A stretch of DNA of 64,000 bases from JBGVMW01 sp045125095 (GTDB lineage Bacteria > Bacillota > Clostridia > Lachnospirales > Lachnospiraceae), in NCBI GenBank assembly GCA_045125095.1, contig JBGVMW010000141.1, forward strand, positions 52,050 through 116,049, read 5' to 3'. How positions within the stretch are numbered: position 1 is the stretch's first letter; every line of letters starts with the position of its first letter. Shown one piece after another: positions 18,013 to 26,141 of this stretch. The translations under genes were made by a program, and so were the position numbers. Below the pieces are notes generated by a model. It worked only from the letters and a program-made list of their open reading frames with translations, ran no database searches and was not told the origin of the DNA.

Positions 18013-18041
18013 TTGCTTTTTTGTATAGAAAGGTGTATAAT
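18013..18041 (+). promoter_or_regulatory. Strong predicted sigma-A promoter upstream of the diguanylate cyclase
   Basis: TTGCTT (18013-18018), 17-nt spacer, consensus TATAAT (18036-18041). It lies about 207 nt upstream of the start codon, so transcription would begin near 18048, just before a stable hairpin. Confidence 0.72.
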
Positions 18042-18056
18042 AGCCAGAGTAAAAGT

Positions 18057-18095
18057 AAGAATGAGGAACGATTGTTAAAATTGTTTCTCATTCTT
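18057..18095 (+). terminator. Leader hairpin, possible attenuator or terminator
   Basis: Perfect 9-bp stem AAGAATGAG (18057-18065)/CTCATTCTT (18087-18095), extended by AACGATTGTTAAAATTGTTT in the loop, then GTTTGTT. It begins about 10 nt after the predicted start of transcription. The T-rich tail is interrupted, so termination would be partial. Confidence 0.55.
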
Positions 18096-18102
18096 GTTTG
18101 TT

Positions 18103-18191
18103 AGAGCGTGTAAAAAATATTCTGTGTGAATGATATCGTTAGTTACAAAACGATGTACTAATTTGTTGAAAAAAATGTTCAAATGCGCTCT
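18103..18191. repeat. Dispersed repeat, family B, copy 1
   Basis: Ends AGAGCG (18103) and CGCTCT (18186-18191) are inverted. Inside is ATCGTT...AACGAT followed by GTACTA. Most of its length (18103-18160) matches the reverse complement of 50033-50092. It occupies the leader between the attenuator-like hairpin and the diguanylate cyclase start. Confidence 0.65.
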
Positions 18192-18248
18192 GGGACTGCT
18201 GTGAATGGCAGTAGTCATATTTGCCAAAAGATTGTGCAAGGAGGCTAT

Positions 18249-19778
18249 ATGAATAAAGAAAAGAAAAAGACAATGGATGTTAGTCTATCTGGTCTCAAAA
18301 TCAGAGATGTTGTCATATTAGGTATTGTGTTGGTGTGTCTGATTGTTCTGGTTGTGAAATATCAAGGTGGGCATGTTGGCACTGTGGTAGACAGCAAACA
18401 ATTGAACCAGACACAGGATAAAATTGTATTATGTAAAAAGACGGTAGAATCAGCGTTTCAATCAAGAGCAGATTTGTTGGCATTGTCAGCCTCCCTTCTG
18501 CCGGATAAAGAAGTCATTTTAATAGAAGATAATTGTTCGGTTTTACAGAAAATTGTGTCAGACGTTAAATGGGAGGATGCTTTTGTGGTGGTGAGTTCCG
18601 GAAGTTACATTACTGCCAGTGGAAGATGTGATGCAATGAATATTGGTCCTTACTACAAGGCAGTCGCTTTCGAAGGGGAACAGATTATCACAGATTTTGT
18701 TGATTACAATATGGATGGAAAAAAAGAATTGGTATTGATGGTACCGATTAAGAATGAAGAAACGGTGCAAGGTTTGCTTTGCGGCGTGATTGAACCTGCG
18801 TTTTTTGAGGAAGAGGTAAAGCATTTTGCAGAAGATGGGATTTACTATTACATTGCGGATATTGATGGTCAGGTGTTTGGAGAATATTGCGTGAACCAGC
18901 ATGAGGAGTCGAACAAGGTAGAAAATCTTTTTGAGCAAATGAAACTATATGGAAAAGACAGCAATTCCATCACACGTCTCCAATATGAAATGGAAAAAGG
19001 AAAAACAGGAATTGTGACATTAGATGTAGACGGAACAAAAAAATGTTTTGCCTATGCGCCAATGGCAGGGACGGAAATGTATTTGTTTATGACATTTAAT
19101 GAGGCTGAGGTATATGAGATTGGCGGCATAGTAGATAAGAGTTATGATGCTCTCTTGTGGTATGTGATAGCAGTATTTGCTATATTTGTAGGAGCTGTTG
19201 CGCTTTTGTACGTCCTTGGTAACCGTCGTGCGGAGGCACGTGCTGATGAGTTAAAGCAGTTAGCAGAAATTGATGCACTTACATCTGCGTATAACAAGGC
19301 TGCTACCGTTAAATATATTAAACAATATATTGATGCAATGGAGCCTGATGAATATTGTGCAATGTTTATTGTGGATGTAGATAATTTTAAAATGATTAAC
19401 GATACCAAAGGGCATGCGTTTGGCGATTTGGTTCTGAAAGAATTAGGAAATGGTATTCGTTCCGAATTTCGTGTAACCGATATTATTGGCAGAATCGGTG
19501 GGGATGAATTTGTTGTATTCTTAAAAAATGTGGATAACAACGAACAATTTATGAGAATGCAGGGTGACAAACTGGTGGAATTTTTCCATAATCTTCGACC
19601 GGGTGAATATGTAAAGACAAAAGTGTCGGGAAGTATTGGTGGTGCAATCTTACCAACGGATGCGGCTGATTATGAAAGCTTATATAAAGCAGCAGACAAG
19701 GCGTTGTATCTTGCCAAGAAGAGAGGTAAAGACCAGTATGCGTTGTATCAGGAGACACTACAGGAAGAAAATGAATAG
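18249..19778 (+). CDS. Membrane-anchored diguanylate cyclase (GGDEF)
   Basis: A 509-residue enzyme predicted to make cyclic di-GMP from two GTP. TM1 (VVILGIVLVCLIVLVV), an extracellular sensing region of about 290 residues with a Cache-like look, TM2 (WYVIAVFAIFVGAVALLYVL), then the GGDEF domain. The active site GGDEF is at about 417-421, and an RVTD motif five residues upstream is the allosteric inhibitory site, so product inhibition is expected. AAGGAGG supports ATG 18249; the frame is open from 18183 inside the repeat. There is no EAL domain. Given the leader structure, I looked for a c-di-GMP riboswitch and did not see one. Confidence 0.93.
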   Translation: MNKEKKKTMDVSLSGLKIRDVVILGIVLVCLIVLVVKYQGGHVGTVVDSKQLNQTQDKIVLCKKTVESAFQSRADLLALSASLLPDKEVILIEDNCSVLQKIVSDVKWEDAFVVVSSGSYITASGRCDAMNIGPYYKAVAFEGEQIITDFVDYNMDGKKELVLMVPIKNEETVQGLLCGVIEPAFFEEEVKHFAEDGIYYYIADIDGQVFGEYCVNQHEESNKVENLFEQMKLYGKDSNSITRLQYEMEKGKTGIVTLDVDGTKKCFAYAPMAGTEMYLFMTFNEAEVYEIGGIVDKSYDALLWYVIAVFAIFVGAVALLYVLGNRRAEARADELKQLAEIDALTSAYNKAATVKYIKQYIDAMEPDEYCAMFIVDVDNFKMINDTKGHAFGDLVLKELGNGIRSEFRVTDIIGRIGGDEFVVFLKNVDNNEQFMRMQGDKLVEFFHNLRPGEYVKTKVSGSIGGAILPTDAADYESLYKAADKALYLAKKRGKDQYALYQETLQEENE

Positions 19779-19975
19779 TTGCATTATAAAAATTTTATAA
19801 GTTCGTCAACTTGTATAATCGAAAATGAAAAAGTTCGGCAATATGATACATGGTTAGCATTATTGCCAAGGGATATGGAAAATATTTGTGGAATAGTGGT
19901 ATAGCGTAACGGAACAAAGTACGGTATACTGTTTGAAGTCGAAGGGCAAGAAATTATTTTCAGGAGGAATTAGTA

Positions 19976-21088
19976 ATGGCAAGTTTATCATTAAAGAATG
20001 TTTGTAAAGTTTATCCTAACGGTTTTGAAGCTGTTAAGGATTTTAATTTGGAAATTGAAGATAAGGAGTTCATCATTTTCGTAGGACCATCTGGATGTGG
20101 TAAGTCTACTACACTTCGTATGATTGCAGGTCTGGAAGATATCAGCTCTGGTGAATTAAAGATTGGTGACAGAGTAGTAAACGATGTTGAACCAAAGGAT
20201 AGAGATATCGCGATGGTATTCCAGAACTACGCTTTGTATCCACATATGACAGTTTATGATAACATGGCTTTTGGTCTTAAGATTAGAAAAGTACCAAAGG
20301 AAGAAATTGATAAATTAGTAAAAGAAGCTGCTAAGATTCTTGATCTTGAGAAATTATTAGATCGTAAACCAAAGGCTTTATCTGGTGGTCAGAGACAGCG
20401 TGTTGCTATGGGTCGTGCTATCGTGCGTGAGCCAAAGGTATTCTTAATGGATGAGCCTCTTTCTAACTTGGATGCTAAGTTAAGAGTACAGATGCGTATT
20501 GAGATTGCTAAGTTACACCAGAAATTAGGTACAACTATCATCTACGTTACACATGACCAGACAGAAGCTATGACACTTGGTACAAGAATTGTAGTTATGA
20601 AGGATGGTGTTGTTCAGCAGGTAGATACACCTCAGAACTTATACCAGAAGCCAAATAACTTATTCGTTGCTGGATTCATGGGTTCTCCACAGATGAACTT
20701 CTTAGATGCACAGTGCAAGTGTAAGGGAGAAGAAGCTACATTATCAGTAGCTGGTTACGAAATCAAGTTACCACCAGCAAAGGCAAAAGCTCTTAGCGAT
20801 GGCGGATATGACGGAAAGACTGTTGTATTAGGTATTCGTCCGGAAGACGTATATGATTCACAGATGATGATCGAAGCTAGACCGGAAGCAGTTATCGAAT
20901 CTACTATCAAAGTATACGAGTTATTAGGTGCTGAAGTTTACTTATACTTCGATTTAGCTGAGTTTTCTATGACAGCAAGAGTAGATCCTCGTACAACTGT
21001 AAGAACAGGAGATACAGTTAAGTTTGCTCTTGATGTTGAGAAGATTCATGTATTTGATAAAGAAACAGAAAAAACAATTACAAACTAG
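19976..21088 (+). CDS. msmK: Sugar ABC transporter ATPase, MsmK/UgpC family
   Basis: A 370-residue ATPase that energises carbohydrate ABC importers and in Gram-positives is often shared by several of them. Walker A GPSGCGKST (37-45), Q-loop, signature LSGGQRQR, Walker B VFLMDEPLSNLD and the H-loop THDQ are intact, followed by the C-terminal MalK-type regulatory domain. No permease or binding-protein genes are adjacent, which fits the shared multitask role. Codon use (TCT, CCA, GCT, AAG) differs from its neighbours, suggesting high expression. CAGGAGGA lies 5' of the ATG, and a strong terminator follows. Confidence 0.92.
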   Translation: MASLSLKNVCKVYPNGFEAVKDFNLEIEDKEFIIFVGPSGCGKSTTLRMIAGLEDISSGELKIGDRVVNDVEPKDRDIAMVFQNYALYPHMTVYDNMAFGLKIRKVPKEEIDKLVKEAAKILDLEKLLDRKPKALSGGQRQRVAMGRAIVREPKVFLMDEPLSNLDAKLRVQMRIEIAKLHQKLGTTIIYVTHDQTEAMTLGTRIVVMKDGVVQQVDTPQNLYQKPNNLFVAGFMGSPQMNFLDAQCKCKGEEATLSVAGYEIKLPPAKAKALSDGGYDGKTVVLGIRPEDVYDSQMMIEARPEAVIESTIKVYELLGAEVYLYFDLAEFSMTARVDPRTTVRTGDTVKFALDVEKIHVFDKETEKTITN

Positions 21089-21106
21089 TATATTGTGTTT
21101 GAACAT

Positions 21107-21135
21107 AAGATGCATCCGAAAGGGTGCATCTTTTT
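21107..21135 (+). terminator. Rho-independent terminator after msmK
   Basis: AGATGCATCC/GGGTGCATCT with a GAAA tetraloop and five T. The T-tract leads into family A repeat copy 3. Confidence 0.92.
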
Positions 21136-21136
21136 A

Positions 21137-21196
21137 ATATACTAGGAAATTATAACGGCTTATTATAGAATGTGATATATGCAATTTCCTAGTATG
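21137..21196 (+). repeat. Dispersed imperfect-palindrome repeat, family A, copy 3
   Basis: Begins AATATACTAGGAAATTATAA, has the ACGGCTTATTATAGAATGTG core and ends GCAATTTCCTAGTAT. It is nearly identical to the copy after metK, 18 kb away, and again directly follows a terminator T-tract. The following 21197-21252 shows only a short GTTCTGCAAGCAGAATTC palindrome. Confidence 0.85.
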
Positions 21197-21252
21197 TCGC
21201 AAGCGACTGCGCCCGGCGCGAGAGTTCTGCAAGCAGAATTCTTTCTGATTAC

Positions 21253-21385
21253 GTAATTATTCAGTACCTTCATAATTACGAGGCAAAAATCCATTTAGAA
21301 TCGCTTTCAGCGATAGGATTTTTGCTTATCGTATCATTTTCTTGCGGTCTTAGCAGTAAATGCTTCGACCTGCCTGAACAGTTAC
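21253..21385 (+). repeat. Dispersed inverted-end repeat, family D, copy 3 (longest)
   Basis: 133 bp with ends GTAATTATTCAG and CTGAACAGTTAC (inverted, two differences from the perfect copy). Internally it has a further inverted pair around CAAAAATCC...GGATTTTTG. No ORF is encoded. Confidence 0.8.
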
Positions 21386-21413
21386 CTGATTACAAAAAAA
21401 TAATATTTTTTTC

Positions 21414-21442
21414 TTGCACCTTAGATAAAATTCAAGTAAACT
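21414..21442 (+). promoter_or_regulatory. Predicted sigma-A promoter of the PucR/CdaR-type regulator
   Basis: TTGCAC (21414-21419), 17-nt spacer, TAAACT (21437-21442), about 50 nt before the start codon. Confidence 0.6.
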
Positions 21443-21493
21443 GATAAAGAAATATATACAGTAAAGAATTTAGACGAGAAGGGAGCTGGAAGC

Positions 21494-22579
21494 ATGATTT
21501 CCAACCAGATTATACAGACAAGCATAGATGAACTTCGCAGTATTACCCGAGTGGATTTGTGTGTGGTAGATTTAGAGGCAACTGTATTAGCGTCCACATA
21601 TGATAGTTCGGCAGTTCAAAAGGAAGAGGTTTCATATTTTATAGAATCTCCGGCAGACAGCCAGGCGATACATGGACATCATTTTTTTAAGATATATGAC
21701 GATAAGCAGTTGGAGTATATTCTGATTGCAAAGGGCGATAGCGATGATACTTATATGATAGGAAAGATTGCGGTAAGCCAGTTGCAAAATTTAGTGATTG
21801 CCTATAAGGAACGATTTGATAAGAACAATTTTATTCAGAATCTGATTCTTGACAATCTGTTATTAGTGGATATATATAATCGCGCGAAGAAGCTTCATAT
21901 TCCAATTGAAGCGCGCCGTATTGTTTACATGATTGAGACAAAGAGTGAAAAGGACAACAGTGTAATAGAGTTGTTAAAGAATCTTTACACCAATCAGAAT
22001 GGCGATTATGTCACAGCTGTAGATGAGAAAAATGTAATCCTGTTGAAAGAATTGAAACCAACAGATGGTCCCGAGGAGGTTAAGGCAGTTGCCGCTACAC
22101 TTGTGGATATGTTGAATGCGGAAGTGATGACACAGGTTCGCGTGTCATATGGAACCATTGTGAATGAGTTAAAGGATGTATCTAAGTCTTATAAGGAAGC
22201 GAAGATGGCATTGGATGTGGGAAAAATCTTTTATGCGGAAAGAATGGTAGTATCTTATGCTTCCTTGGGAATTGGAAGATTGATTTACCAATTACCGATT
22301 TCTCTCTGCGAAATGTTTATGCATGAAGTATTTGGAGATGAATTGCCGGATACCTTTGACGAGGAGACCGTAACAACCATTCACAAGTTTTTTGAAAACA
22401 ACTTAAATGTATCCGAAACATCCAGACAGTTGTATGTTCATAGAAACACTTTGGTCTATCGTTTAGAGAAGCTCCAAAAGAGTACGGGATTAGATATTCG
22501 TAATTTCGATGATGCATTGACCTTTAAGATTGCACTTATGGTTGTAAGTTATATGAATTATGTAAATAATGAAAAATAG
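21494..22579 (+). CDS. PucR/CdaR-type helix-turn-helix transcriptional regulator
   Basis: A 361-residue regulator. The C-terminal HTH (about 300-350: NNLNVSETSRQLYVHRNTLVYRLEKL) is the PucR/CdaR type, preceded by a GGDEF-like middle domain without catalytic residues and an N-terminal sensory region. Family members control sugar-acid, purine or other carbon-source genes. Its position directly after the shared sugar ATPase suggests a link to carbohydrate uptake, but the effector is unknown. GAAGGGAG precedes the ATG. It converges with the AraC gene, 14 nt apart. Confidence 0.85.
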   Translation: MISNQIIQTSIDELRSITRVDLCVVDLEATVLASTYDSSAVQKEEVSYFIESPADSQAIHGHHFFKIYDDKQLEYILIAKGDSDDTYMIGKIAVSQLQNLVIAYKERFDKNNFIQNLILDNLLLVDIYNRAKKLHIPIEARRIVYMIETKSEKDNSVIELLKNLYTNQNGDYVTAVDEKNVILLKELKPTDGPEEVKAVAATLVDMLNAEVMTQVRVSYGTIVNELKDVSKSYKEAKMALDVGKIFYAERMVVSYASLGIGRLIYQLPISLCEMFMHEVFGDELPDTFDEETVTTIHKFFENNLNVSETSRQLYVHRNTLVYRLEKLQKSTGLDIRNFDDALTFKIALMVVSYMNYVNNEK

Positions 22580-22593
22580 GCAGGGGGTACTAC

Positions 22594-23490
22594 CTATTTC
22601 ATCCAACAATATTGTTTGCGATAATTTCTAGGAGATATACCCTTCTGCTTTTTGAAGGTGTTAGAAAAGTAGGAGTAATCTTGAAAACCAACCCGTTCCA
22701 TGATTTCGGGAATGGGTATTTTCGTATCTCTTAACATGGTGGCTGCCATGTCTATTCGCATTTTATTTAAATAAGAAATAACAGTTTCGCCTGTGTAATC
22801 GGAAAAACGTTTTGATAAATCTGTCCGATTCAGGTGGAATTGTCTGGTCAAATCAGAAATGGTGATTTTCTGGTGCATATTACTTTTTAAAAAGCTAAGG
22901 ATGCACAGAATCTCATCATTTTTGTTTTGTGACTGGTTTTCTAAAAGAAGTAATTTTTCTTCTGCTAAAGAATATGCTAAGGACAACAGTTCTATTAAAT
23001 AACTGCGGCTTCTGCATGCCCAAAAATCGTTGTCCTGCAAAGTGATTTGAGATGCAATATTATCAAAAAGCCATTGTATTCTGTTTTTAAAGTCCTCATT
23101 AAGAAATAAAATACCATAGTTGTTATCTGTGCGTTTCACAAAGGGTTGCAAATAAAAGCAGTCCTGTTGTTCTGTTACGCTTAGGGAATCCGCAAAGGTT
23201 CTGACTGTATCAAAATTTAAAGCGGTATTGATAATATTGGGGTGGAAAAGGATGGTTTGCATCGATGTCTGGTTAGAGATGGCAATGGATTCCTTTTCGT
23301 TTATGCAGAGAAGAACAGGAGCATCATAGGAGAATCTCTGACCATTATATAGGAAAGTTCCACTTCCTGTCGCTATGTAGGTGAGTGAAAAACGTTTTCC
23401 GAGTAATGGGGTATTGTCAAATTCACAACCATATAAACAGCTCATATCCAGTGAAAAATAACCATGATGTTCATTTGTGCAGAGTTTCAT
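22594..23490 (-). CDS. AraC-family transcriptional regulator
   Basis: A 298-residue protein with a cupin-like N-terminal domain (about 1-170, YIATGSGTFLYNGQRFSY) and two C-terminal helix-turn-helix motifs (ISDLTRQFHLNRTDLSKRFS; IPEIMERVGFQDYSYFSNTF) ending in the family signature GISPRNYRK. These usually activate carbohydrate or stress genes on ligand binding. It is divergent from the esterase lipoprotein gene, with 231 nt between, so that gene is a plausible target; this is inference from position. Confidence 0.9.
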   Translation of the reverse strand: MKLCTNEHHGYFSLDMSCLYGCEFDNTPLLGKRFSLTYIATGSGTFLYNGQRFSYDAPVLLCINEKESIAISNQTSMQTILFHPNIINTALNFDTVRTFADSLSVTEQQDCFYLQPFVKRTDNNYGILFLNEDFKNRIQWLFDNIASQITLQDNDFWACRSRSYLIELLSLAYSLAEEKLLLLENQSQNKNDEILCILSFLKSNMHQKITISDLTRQFHLNRTDLSKRFSDYTGETVISYLNKMRIDMAATMLRDTKIPIPEIMERVGFQDYSYFSNTFKKQKGISPRNYRKQYCWMK

Positions 23491-23657
23491 AAGTATTCAC
23501 TTCTCTTTCATGTTTTTGTAAAATAAGAAATTTTATAGTTGTAGTTTCCGTAAGACACTTTTCATTTTATATGGAAATTGATAATAAGGCAACTTTTTGT
23601 GTGGATTTTGCATGTTGTTTTTCATAGGTGATTCTTATAATAAATAGTAAGAACCGA

Positions 23658-23684
23658 GTAACTATGAGGGTATGGAATAGTTAC
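23658..23684 (+). repeat. Dispersed inverted-end repeat, family D, copy 4 (core deleted)
   Basis: 27 bp: GTAACTAT, GAGGGTATGGA, ATAGTTAC. Both ends of the family are present with almost no core, and the right half matches the right end at 10081-10099. Confidence 0.62.
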
Positions 23685-23721
23685 AGGATTTGTTGAAATA
23701 GGAAAGGTAAGGGATATCATT

Positions 23722-24660
23722 ATGAAGAAAAAAGGTTTGCACTATTTGGGTTTGGTAACAATGGCAGTATTGTTATGTGGATGCACTGATGGCAATAAGG
23801 GGAAAGCTGTGGAAAATGAAGTGAATGTCACAACTCCTCAGGAGGTGGCGAGTACAGCCCCTACACAGGAACCGGAAGCAGTGGAAGTGGCAAAAGGAAC
23901 GATAGAAGTAATAACAGAATTTTATAGTCCGGAATTAGATAGGGAGCAAACGGTACGAATTTATCTGCCGCCAGATTATGCAGAAAGTGAAAAGCAGTAT
24001 CCTGTTATGTATATGTTGGACGGACAAAATCTGTTTAGTTCGACTACCGCAACCTACCAGAAGGAGTGGCAGATTGATGAGAGACTGGATGCTTTATATG
24101 AAGAAAATCGGACAGAGGGAATCATTGTGGTAGGAGTGGATTCCTCAAGCAGCACTCGAAATGCAGATTACAATCTGTATCTGAATACCTATGAAGGCGG
24201 AGGAAATGGTAAGGCGTTTGAAGTATGTGATTTCTATGCAAATACATTAAAAAACTATGTGGATACCCACTACAGAACCTTGCCGGATAGAGAACATACA
24301 GCTATTGTTGGTGCATCCTATGGTGCCATTGTCTCTGTATGTGCCAGTATACGTCATCCGGAAATATATGGTTATACGGGTATGTTTTCCTATTGTGATA
24401 ATCAGGATTCTGCAAAAATGAAATCCTACTTAAAAAAGAGTATGACAGCAGAGACGCTGACAGATAACCGCATCTTTTTTTATACAGCAGAATATGATTT
24501 TGCGTTGCAATCCACCAAGTCTGCTTTCGAAATTGCACAGGAAAATGGAATAAAAAATATTGAGTATGTCTTTGATAATGGACAGCATGATGAGTATGCA
24601 TGGGGAAGGAATTATGAAAAGTGTCTGGAATTTTTTGGTTGGATAGCAGAGGTTAAATAA
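23722..24660 (+). CDS. Esterase-family (PF00756-like) alpha/beta-hydrolase lipoprotein
   Basis: A 312-residue lipoprotein with lipobox LCGC, a T/P/E-rich spacer, then an alpha/beta-hydrolase of the EstD/feruloyl-esterase type (PVMYMLDGQNLF, AIVGASYGA with the nucleophile Ser, and a C-terminal NGQHDEYAW with the catalytic His). Such enzymes cleave acyl or feruloyl esters on polysaccharides, siderophores or antibiotics; the substrate is unknown. GAAAGGTAAGGG lies upstream of the ATG. It is divergent from the AraC regulator and 83 nt before another lipoprotein gene. Confidence 0.85.
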   Translation: MKKKGLHYLGLVTMAVLLCGCTDGNKGKAVENEVNVTTPQEVASTAPTQEPEAVEVAKGTIEVITEFYSPELDREQTVRIYLPPDYAESEKQYPVMYMLDGQNLFSSTTATYQKEWQIDERLDALYEENRTEGIIVVGVDSSSSTRNADYNLYLNTYEGGGNGKAFEVCDFYANTLKNYVDTHYRTLPDREHTAIVGASYGAIVSVCASIRHPEIYGYTGMFSYCDNQDSAKMKSYLKKSMTAETLTDNRIFFYTAEYDFALQSTKSAFEIAQENGIKNIEYVFDNGQHDEYAWGRNYEKCLEFFGWIAEVK

Positions 24661-24679
24661 TACAAAATTGCAATAAAGT

Positions 24680-24708
24680 TTGTCTTTTCTTGTCTGATAG
24701 GTTATACT
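24680..24708 (+). promoter_or_regulatory. Predicted sigma-A promoter of the DUF1266 lipoprotein gene
   Basis: TTGTCT (24680-24685), 17-nt spacer, TATACT (24703-24708); 35 nt before the start codon. Confidence 0.7.
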
Positions 24709-24743
24709 TTAGAGGTTTAGGGACAGAAAGGAGAACATATTTT

Positions 24744-25970
24744 ATGAAAAATACTAAGTGGAAACGAGGTATGTGTGCGGGAGTTATGACAATGCTTATG
24801 GCAGTAGGGGTGACTGGATGCAAGGAGCCAACAGAGGAAGAAATGTTGGCAGGCATGAAGGAATACACCGCAGAGAGCGAGAGTGTGTCAATTCACTTAG
24901 ATAAAGATTGGTCAACAGAGGATGTTGGTATAGAAACATGGATTAGTGCAGAAAGTGAAAATGGCAGAGATGCAGTAGTGGTAGCACAGTTGCCAAAGAA
25001 TCAATATAGTGGAAGCGTTGACAGTTTGCAGGATTTGCAGGATATGATGGATGAGGCATTCCAGATTACAGAGGAAGAAACTGTGGAGGCACCGGAGGTT
25101 CCGGGAGTGTCCGACCTTTCTGCATTCACTTGTAAAATGAGTTCAGGAGATACCTCAGGTGAGGGATATGTTATTTATGGAGAATCTGATTATGCCTACT
25201 ATATGTTAGCATATGTAGCAAACAATATTACAGAAAGCAAACAGAAGCTTTTTGATGTTTCTTGTAGTACATTTAAGGAAACACCACAGGTAGAAGAAAA
25301 CAGTTTTTCAACAGAAATGACAGATACGATTCGTTGGTTTAATGGAACTTACGCAATTTTGAGCAGAATCAATAACTGGAATCTTGAGTATTTTGGCGGT
25401 ATGGCAGCGAATGAAATAAATGCCCTTGCTACGCAGTCCATGTTAGAGAGCTCCTGGTCCGTGACAGACAAAGCCTCAGCAGATGAGAACATGGAATGGA
25501 TTCTTACAGAAGGACACAGAACAGAATTTAAGGAAATCATGAAGGATTTTGATGACTTGGGTATGAAAGATGTAGCGGCTGATGGAAGAAAAGACTTCTT
25601 ATTAGATAACTATGAAATAACGGAAGAAGAAGCACAGCATTATGCAGATATGTATGCATACTATGAACAGTATGGTGAGAATGCTATTGATGCATGGGAC
25701 TATAGCCGTGCTATTTCTCTGGCAGCCTTCTATTATCATGCCGGCTATTATACGGAGCAGGAGGCGTTGGATAAATCATTAGAAATTGCACAGATTATGC
25801 AACCATTGTATTCTTCCTGGGATGAAGCAATGAACAGTTATTTGCTTGGATATGAATACTGGTCTGAGGAAAGTGCAGAAGAAAGACGTGCAATCTATGA
25901 GGAATTAAAAGCAGAAGAAAACAGTCTGTATAATATTGACTGGAATTTAGCATTTGAGAAAACATGGTAA
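24744..25970 (+). CDS. DUF1266-domain lipoprotein
   Basis: A 408-residue lipoprotein (lipobox VTGC). Residues about 30-185 form a separate N-terminal domain (SVSIHLDKDW...) of unknown type. The C-terminal about 200 residues match DUF1266, recognised from AIDAWDYSRAISLAAFYYHAGY and the closing SSWDEAMNSYLLGYEYW. The function of DUF1266 is not known. AAAGGAG supports ATG 24744, although the frame is open from 24690. It has its own promoter. Confidence 0.82.
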   Translation: MKNTKWKRGMCAGVMTMLMAVGVTGCKEPTEEEMLAGMKEYTAESESVSIHLDKDWSTEDVGIETWISAESENGRDAVVVAQLPKNQYSGSVDSLQDLQDMMDEAFQITEEETVEAPEVPGVSDLSAFTCKMSSGDTSGEGYVIYGESDYAYYMLAYVANNITESKQKLFDVSCSTFKETPQVEENSFSTEMTDTIRWFNGTYAILSRINNWNLEYFGGMAANEINALATQSMLESSWSVTDKASADENMEWILTEGHRTEFKEIMKDFDDLGMKDVAADGRKDFLLDNYEITEEEAQHYADMYAYYEQYGENAIDAWDYSRAISLAAFYYHAGYYTEQEALDKSLEIAQIMQPLYSSWDEAMNSYLLGYEYWSEESAEERRAIYEELKAEENSLYNIDWNLAFEKTW

Positions 25971-26028
25971 GGGTTTTTCTTTACTATAAGGAAAAAATGA
26001 AAAAATACTAGCCTTTTCATAGGTTTTG

Positions 26029-26037
26029 TGTTATACT
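26029..26037 (+). promoter_or_regulatory. Predicted extended -10 promoter of tig
   Basis: TGT-TATACT with no good -35 at 17 nt, so it depends on the extended -10. The leader to the tig start is about 100 nt. Confidence 0.55.
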
Positions 26038-26141
26038 CATTTAATGACTGCAAAGAATACCAGTGGCCGGTATCGGTACATTAGGAATATAGTAATAAAA
26101 TGCAATGAGAGAAACAGATAGCATTAAGGAGGAAACTAAAA

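Noticed and set aside
18097..18248. Possible c-di-GMP riboswitch before the diguanylate cyclase
   Set aside because: The leader lacks the conserved GEMM-I or GEMM-II core; most of it is explained by a dispersed repeat.
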